This document shows positions 60,189-64,000 of a DNA stretch of 64,000 nt, piece after piece. The notes below the pieces were generated by a model, which was not told the origin of the DNA, searched no databases, and saw nothing but the letters and a program-made list of their open reading frames with translations. The first letter of the stretch is position 1, and every line of letters begins with the position of its first letter. The DNA is from JAVJSU01 sp040219275 (lineage in GTDB: Bacteria > Chloroflexota > Anaerolineae > Aggregatilineales > Phototrophicaceae), in contig JAVJSU010000061.1 of assembly GCA_040219275.1 (NCBI GenBank), forward strand, positions 1 to 64,000, in the 5' to 3' direction. The position numbers and the translations under genes are program-made.

Positions 60189-60367
60189 AAGTCAGTTGTG
60201 GATAAGCAAACGATCCTGAATAACAGTCATATTTTTGGTAAAAGACCTTGAGTATCGGAGCTTTTGGCTCTTAGCTGTTAGCAAAAGCATTATTTTCAAA
60301 CTAAAAGTCAAAAGCTAACGGCTAAAAGCTCTTTGTCGCGAATATTCACCTTAAACAGAATTCAGGT
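60189..60367. repeat. Dispersed repeat A, copy 3
   Basis: About 180 bp matching 2380-2563 (GTCAGTTGTGGATAAGCAAACG..., CAAACTAAAAGTCAAAAGC..., CTTAAACAGAATTCAGG). It lies just before the membrane-protein gene at 60393, so it must contain or displace that promoter. Confidence 0.85.
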
Positions 60368-60392
60368 CGCCTAAATCCAAAAGGAAAAGCCC

Positions 60393-61043
60393 ATGTCTAG
60401 CGTAAAAAAGAAGAAATTCCCGACGATTGCGGATGTCATGAATCTGTCTGAGGCGGATTTTGCCGCGAATGAGGCAGGCAAATTGAGCGACCTGCAAACA
60501 CGCCGTCTGCAAAATCGTCGATTGATGTGGGGATTGGCGACGGCGGGCGCTTTGCTGATGTTGTTGCTCGGCATAGTTTCTTTGGTCGTGTTGTTGGGCA
60601 TCGGCGCGGGCAGTGACGGTGGTATTTTCGTCGTGTTCGGCTTTGTCGGATTTTTGTGGACGGCGTTGTTGTGGCAGATGCCGCTCAAATGGTGGCACGC
60701 TAATCAGGAATTGCAAGCGGGCGATGTCCAGCAATCCGAGGGACGCATCCGGCAGAATATGTCTAAAGTGCCGATTGGCATGGTTCAGCCGACAAAATAT
60801 TACATCGAACAGGGCGAGAATAAGTTTGAGGTCAGCAAAGACGTATTTTTCACGTTCAAAAATGGCGACCCCTATACCCTCTACTACACGCCAAAAACGA
60901 AGTTTCTAGTTGGCGCACAGCACATCAGAACGGACGACGCTTTTATGCCGGAAGATGATACGTGGTCTGACGATGTGGATGAAGGCTATGCGTCTTATGC
61001 GTCTGATGAACCCCCGATGCGACAACGACAACGCCAGCGATAG
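60393..61043 (+). CDS. Two-helix membrane protein, unknown
   Basis: 216 residues. A basic, Lys-rich cytosolic N-terminus, two close membrane helices (about 45-72 LMWGLATAGALLMLLLGIVS and 78-97 GIFVVFGFVGFLWTALLW), then a soluble C-terminal part with beta strands (YYIEQGENKFEVSKDVFFTF) and an acidic-then-Arg/Gln-rich tail. No known motif. Convergent with the metal ATPase gene. Confidence 0.65.
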   Translation: MSSVKKKKFPTIADVMNLSEADFAANEAGKLSDLQTRRLQNRRLMWGLATAGALLMLLLGIVSLVVLLGIGAGSDGGIFVVFGFVGFLWTALLWQMPLKWWHANQELQAGDVQQSEGRIRQNMSKVPIGMVQPTKYYIEQGENKFEVSKDVFFTFKNGDPYTLYYTPKTKFLVGAQHIRTDDAFMPEDDTWSDDVDEGYASYASDEPPMRQRQRQR

Positions 61044-61076
61044 ACTCTTCTCTGCAAATCGACAGGTGTATATCTC

Positions 61077-63275
61077 CTAGCGCGTCTGGCGGAGCGGGCG
61101 CATCCCGTTGAGCGTGACCAGTAACAGCACGCCAACATCCGCGAGAATCGCCAGCCACATGGACGCGATGCCCAACAATGCCAGTGCCAGCACGATCACC
61201 TTCACCAAAAAACTGAGCGTGATGTTCTGAATGATGAGGCGTTTGGCGAAGCGTGCCAGCCGGACGGCGAACGGCAGTTGATTCAGGTTGTCGCTCATCA
61301 GCGCGATATTCGCCGTTTCCAGCGCCTGCGCCGTGCCTGCGCCACCCATTGCAATACTGACGGTTGCGCTAGCTAAAGCGGGTGTGTCGTTGACCCCATC
61401 GCCGATCATAGCGACTGAGCCATAACGCTCTGCCAATAATTTGACCGCCGCGACCTTGTCTTCCGGCAATAAGCCCGCACGAATATCATCCACGCCGAGA
61501 CTCGCACCGACTGCGTTAGCTACGGCAGAATTATCCCCCGTCAACATCACGATTTTGCCACCGAGCGATTTCAATTCCGCGATCACGCGCTGACTCTCGT
61601 CACGCACCGCATCGGCGACGGCGACATATCCACGCACCTGCCCGTCTTCGCTGATGAGCATGGTGGTTTGTCCGTTGTGCTCGGCGTTCTCCACCGCGTC
61701 GCACAGGGCTTGCTGATGCGTAATCGCCTGCTCATGGAAATAGCCGTGACTGCCGACGGTGACGTTATGTCCATCCACCTGCCCGCGCACGCCTTTACCT
61801 GCGAGCGTTTCGACATCCAGCGCGGGGGCGTATTTTTCACTCACGCCGTAAGCGTCTGCACCCGCGACAACCGCCCGCGCCAGTGGATGTGTACTGCGCT
61901 TCTCCACCGATGCCGCCAGCGCCAGCACATCATTACAGGGTTGGCATTGATCCGCGCCCGTGCAATTCACGGCATGATGCGCCATTAAGACCGGTTCGCC
62001 ACGGGTGAGCGTGCCCGTTTTATCAAACGCAAAGGTTTTAACTGTGCTGAGTGCTTCCAGATATGCGCCACCCTTAATCAACACACCACGCCGCGCCGCA
62101 GAGGTGATTGCCGCGATAACCGTGACAGGCGTGCTAATCACCAGCGCACACGGGCAGGCAATCACCAGCATCGCCAGCGCACGATACAGCCAGCCATGTG
62201 TCTCCGGTGTATCGAGGAAAGGTGCGCCGAAAAATAAGGGCGGGATGGTCGCCGTGAAAAAGGCGAATACCACCACCGCAGGCGTGTAATAAGCGGCGAA
62301 ACGATCAATGAAGCGTTGGCTCGGTGCGCGGGAGGATTGTGCCTCCTCGACCAGTTGAATGATGCGGCTGAGGGTGTTGTCTCTGGCGAGGCGCGTCACT
62401 TGAACCGTAAGCGTGCCACTGCCGTTAATCGTTCCCGCGAAAACCACATCTTTCGTCACTTTTTGCACGGGAATGCTCTCTCCGGTGATGGGCGCTTGAT
62501 TCACGTCGCTCGTACCGGAAAGCACCACGCCGTCCATCGGGATGCGTTCCCCTGCCCGCACGAGAATTTTATCGTCCACGTTTAGTTGCTCTACAGGAAC
62601 AGTTTCTTCGCCGGACTCGGTGATTTTTAGCGCGTTCGACGGTGCAAGGTCGATCAGGCTTTTCAGGCTATTGCGTGCGCGGTCTGTGGTGTAGCCTTCC
62701 AGCGCCTCGCCGATAATGAACAGAAAGACGACGGCGGCGGCTTCCAGCGTTTCACCGATGATGATCGCGCCGACTGCGGCAATGGTCATCAGCAGATTGA
62801 TGTTGAATTGGCGATTCAGTAGAAGATTATTGATCCCACTGAGCGCCAAGGGATAGCCTGCGATGACCGTCGCGGCGGTGTATAAAAACGCCTGCGCGGT
62901 GCGATCCAGATTGCCGATGATGGACGCGAGAATGGTCAGGACGATCAATCCGCCACCGATCAACGCAAGGCGGGTATCGTGCCGTGCGACCAGAAAATCC
63001 CAGAAACCGATGATTCCGCCACGCGTCGGTTTTGCATCTTTGGCAGGTGTGTTTTCTTGCTCAGCATCCACCACCTTAAAACCGAGTCGTTGGGCGCGGG
63101 TCTGTAATTCTGCCAGTGTGACCGCGCCATCAACGTGAATCTTGCCGCTTGCAAAATCCACATGGACGCGCTGTACACGATCTAATTTTGCCACGCCTTT
63201 TTGCAGGTCTGCGGCGCAATTCGTACAGTCCATGCCCTCAACGCGATAGATTTTTGTAGGCTGTTTAGTGTTCAT
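61077..63275 (-). CDS. zntA: P1B-2-type Zn/Cd/Pb-exporting ATPase
   Basis: 732 residues from ATG 63275 (an ATG at 63293 is possible but would leave almost no leader). N-terminal HMA domain with GMDCTNC. The ATPase core has the membrane CPC motif (ACPCALVIS), phosphorylated DKTGTLT, the HP dipeptide (THPLARAV), and GDGVNDTPALA. The last helices carry a Lys (FLVKVIV) and DVG (ILADVGVLLL), the transmembrane signature of ZntA-like Zn/Cd/Pb pumps rather than Cu pumps. Exports toxic metal. A sigma70-type promoter and an SmtB-like operator lie directly upstream. Confidence 0.94.
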   Translation of the reverse strand: MNTKQPTKIYRVEGMDCTNCAADLQKGVAKLDRVQRVHVDFASGKIHVDGAVTLAELQTRAQRLGFKVVDAEQENTPAKDAKPTRGGIIGFWDFLVARHDTRLALIGGGLIVLTILASIIGNLDRTAQAFLYTAATVIAGYPLALSGINNLLLNRQFNINLLMTIAAVGAIIIGETLEAAAVVFLFIIGEALEGYTTDRARNSLKSLIDLAPSNALKITESGEETVPVEQLNVDDKILVRAGERIPMDGVVLSGTSDVNQAPITGESIPVQKVTKDVVFAGTINGSGTLTVQVTRLARDNTLSRIIQLVEEAQSSRAPSQRFIDRFAAYYTPAVVVFAFFTATIPPLFFGAPFLDTPETHGWLYRALAMLVIACPCALVISTPVTVIAAITSAARRGVLIKGGAYLEALSTVKTFAFDKTGTLTRGEPVLMAHHAVNCTGADQCQPCNDVLALAASVEKRSTHPLARAVVAGADAYGVSEKYAPALDVETLAGKGVRGQVDGHNVTVGSHGYFHEQAITHQQALCDAVENAEHNGQTTMLISEDGQVRGYVAVADAVRDESQRVIAELKSLGGKIVMLTGDNSAVANAVGASLGVDDIRAGLLPEDKVAAVKLLAERYGSVAMIGDGVNDTPALASATVSIAMGGAGTAQALETANIALMSDNLNQLPFAVRLARFAKRLIIQNITLSFLVKVIVLALALLGIASMWLAILADVGVLLLVTLNGMRPLRQTR

Positions 63276-63295
63276 AATGATACGCCATCTCATTA

Positions 63296-63343
63296 CATGA
63301 ATGATTGTTCATATATTGTAGCACATCTTTAAGCACTTGTCGA
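63296..63343 (-). promoter_or_regulatory. Promoter and SmtB/CzrA-like operator of the metal ATPase
   Basis: On the minus strand TCGACA (63343-63338), 17-bp spacer, TACAAT (63320-63315). Right after it is ATATGAACAATCATTCAT (63313-63296), an imperfect inverted repeat with TGAA...TTCA core, matching the ATGAA-N6-TTCAT style of ArsR/SmtB zinc-repressor sites. It overlaps the expected transcription start. Confidence 0.75.
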
Positions 63344-63368
63344 ATACTTCAGAAAATTAGACGCTCTC

Positions 63369-64000
63369 TCAGTCCGTGATGGCGTTGATATAACGTTCCG
63401 CAGAAAAGGTGACACTCGCTTTAGCGTTCTCGCGCACTACCGTGCCGAACCACGCGCTATAGATGCGATCAAACGCAAACGGCTCTACGGACGCGACGAT
63501 TTTACGGATGGCTGATGGCGGGAGCGGAATTAAATTCGGATAGCTATACATAAAGCTGACATAGCGCCGATCAGACACGACATTGATGATGTCTCCGGTG
63601 AGCAACGCACCTTTTCCGTCCGCGCCCGCCGCCCAATGGAGCACCTGCCCGCCTTCATAATGCCCACCACAGCGGATCAAGGTCACGCCGTCGCTAATCG
63701 GGTGCGTCTCACCTGTCCAGAATTTCACTGCTGGATCGGTGCGCATCACCCATTGGCGTTCCGCTTCGTGGATATAAATGGGCGCGTCGAAGGCTTTGCT
63801 CCATTCGATCATGCTCCCGTAATAATGCGGGTGGGAGATTGCAATGGCATCAATCCCGCCGAGTGCCTTTACCTGTGCGATGGTGTCGTCGTCAATCAGC
63901 GTGATGCAATCCCACAGCACATTGCCGGAGGGCGTTTGCACCAGTAACCCGCGCTGACCGATGGCAATTTTCGGTTCTGTGCCGATGCCGATTAAGTTGG
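63369..64000 (-). CDS. Metallo-beta-lactamase-fold protein, partial at window end
   Basis: The frame is open through the window edge (upstream part reads ...IAIGQRGLLVQTPSGNVLWD), so the N-terminus lies outside. At least 210 residues. MBL-like motifs: AISHPHYYGS where the family usually has HxHxDH, GGHYEGGQVLHW (second His), and LTGDIINV (bridging Asp). The first motif lacks the DH pair, so only part of the metal site is kept; one-metal or altered chemistry is possible. Might be a hydrolase of the glyoxalase II/lactonase-like group. Confidence 0.8.
   Translation of the reverse strand, partial: NLIGIGTEPKIAIGQRGLLVQTPSGNVLWDCITLIDDDTIAQVKALGGIDAIAISHPHYYGSMIEWSKAFDAPIYIHEAERQWVMRTDPAVKFWTGETHPISDGVTLIRCGGHYEGGQVLHWAAGADGKGALLTGDIINVVSDRRYVSFMYSYPNLIPLPPSAIRKIVASVEPFAFDRIYSAWFGTVVRENAKASVTFSAERYINAITD

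Noticed and set aside
1..64000. tRNA or rRNA genes
   Set aside because: No tRNA T-loop/acceptor pattern or rRNA-like conserved stretch was noticed on either strand; a covariance-model scan would be decisive.

Overview
The window reads as a chromosomal piece of a free-living bacterium, most likely a Chloroflexota (Anaerolineae-like). This is an inference from content: exported proteins built from PPC, DUF11, DM13 and F5/8 type C-like domains, an LPXTG-type sorting signal together with a sortase, transmembrane TIR proteins with propeller or TPR tails, and many hairpin-rich dispersed repeats. No rRNA, tRNA or CRISPR array was seen, so the phylum call stays moderate.

Layout. 0-8.3 kb: the edge of an unidentified frameshifted gene, an amidohydrolase, two exported proteins (one a DM13 protein lacking the usual Cys), a LexA-type wHTH protein, an orphan terminase pair, an ArsR regulator and an FAD oxidoreductase. 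8.3-12.7 kb: a mosaic of Rhs/polymorphic-toxin debris (two Rhs core fragments cut at the same codon, an Imm22-like immunity gene, a Hint fragment, an HExxH fragment with a small membrane protein), flanked by duplicated copies of the 5' end of the FAD gene. 12.7-22.8 kb: a giant DUF11 surface protein ending in LPQTG, a Crp/Fnr regulator, membrane proteins, a degenerate kinase fused to a degenerate TIR-like domain, a sortase and a TPR protein.

22.9-31.8 kb: acyl-CoA dehydrogenase, 2-hydroxyacid dehydrogenase, isocitrate/isopropylmalate-type dehydrogenase, a four-PPC exported protein, a DEDDh exonuclease, a DUF362 protein whose start lies in a repeat element, and a merR-gyrI-like operon with a classical 19-bp-spacer promoter. 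32-43 kb: three tandem ~50-residue paralogues, each with its own terminator or hairpin, small membrane proteins, a WYL regulator, a nucleoside phosphorylase, an alpha/beta hydrolase, a multi-domain histidine kinase and a PhoB-type response regulator.

43-52 kb: the most striking block. Three consecutive genes encode an N-terminal TIR domain with the catalytic Glu kept at residue 74, a shared linker, one transmembrane helix, and three different C-terminal sensor regions (atypical propeller, TPR, WD40). Two of them share an almost identical ~140-bp upstream sequence and TIR 5' end. This looks like a diversifying family of membrane TIR receptors. 52-64 kb: a ferric/AfuABC-type ABC importer operon, MgtC, a secreted protein, a class V aminotransferase, a membrane protein, a P1B-2 Zn/Cd ATPase behind an SmtB-like operator, and a metallo-beta-lactamase-fold protein running off the end.

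Dispersed repeats shape the intergenic DNA: a ~180-bp family A (three long copies plus one short piece), a four-hairpin family B (three copies with compensatory stem changes, one inserted into an A copy with a 9-bp direct repeat), a GCATAACGCAAAGAC-type family, and two other elements with inverted termini.
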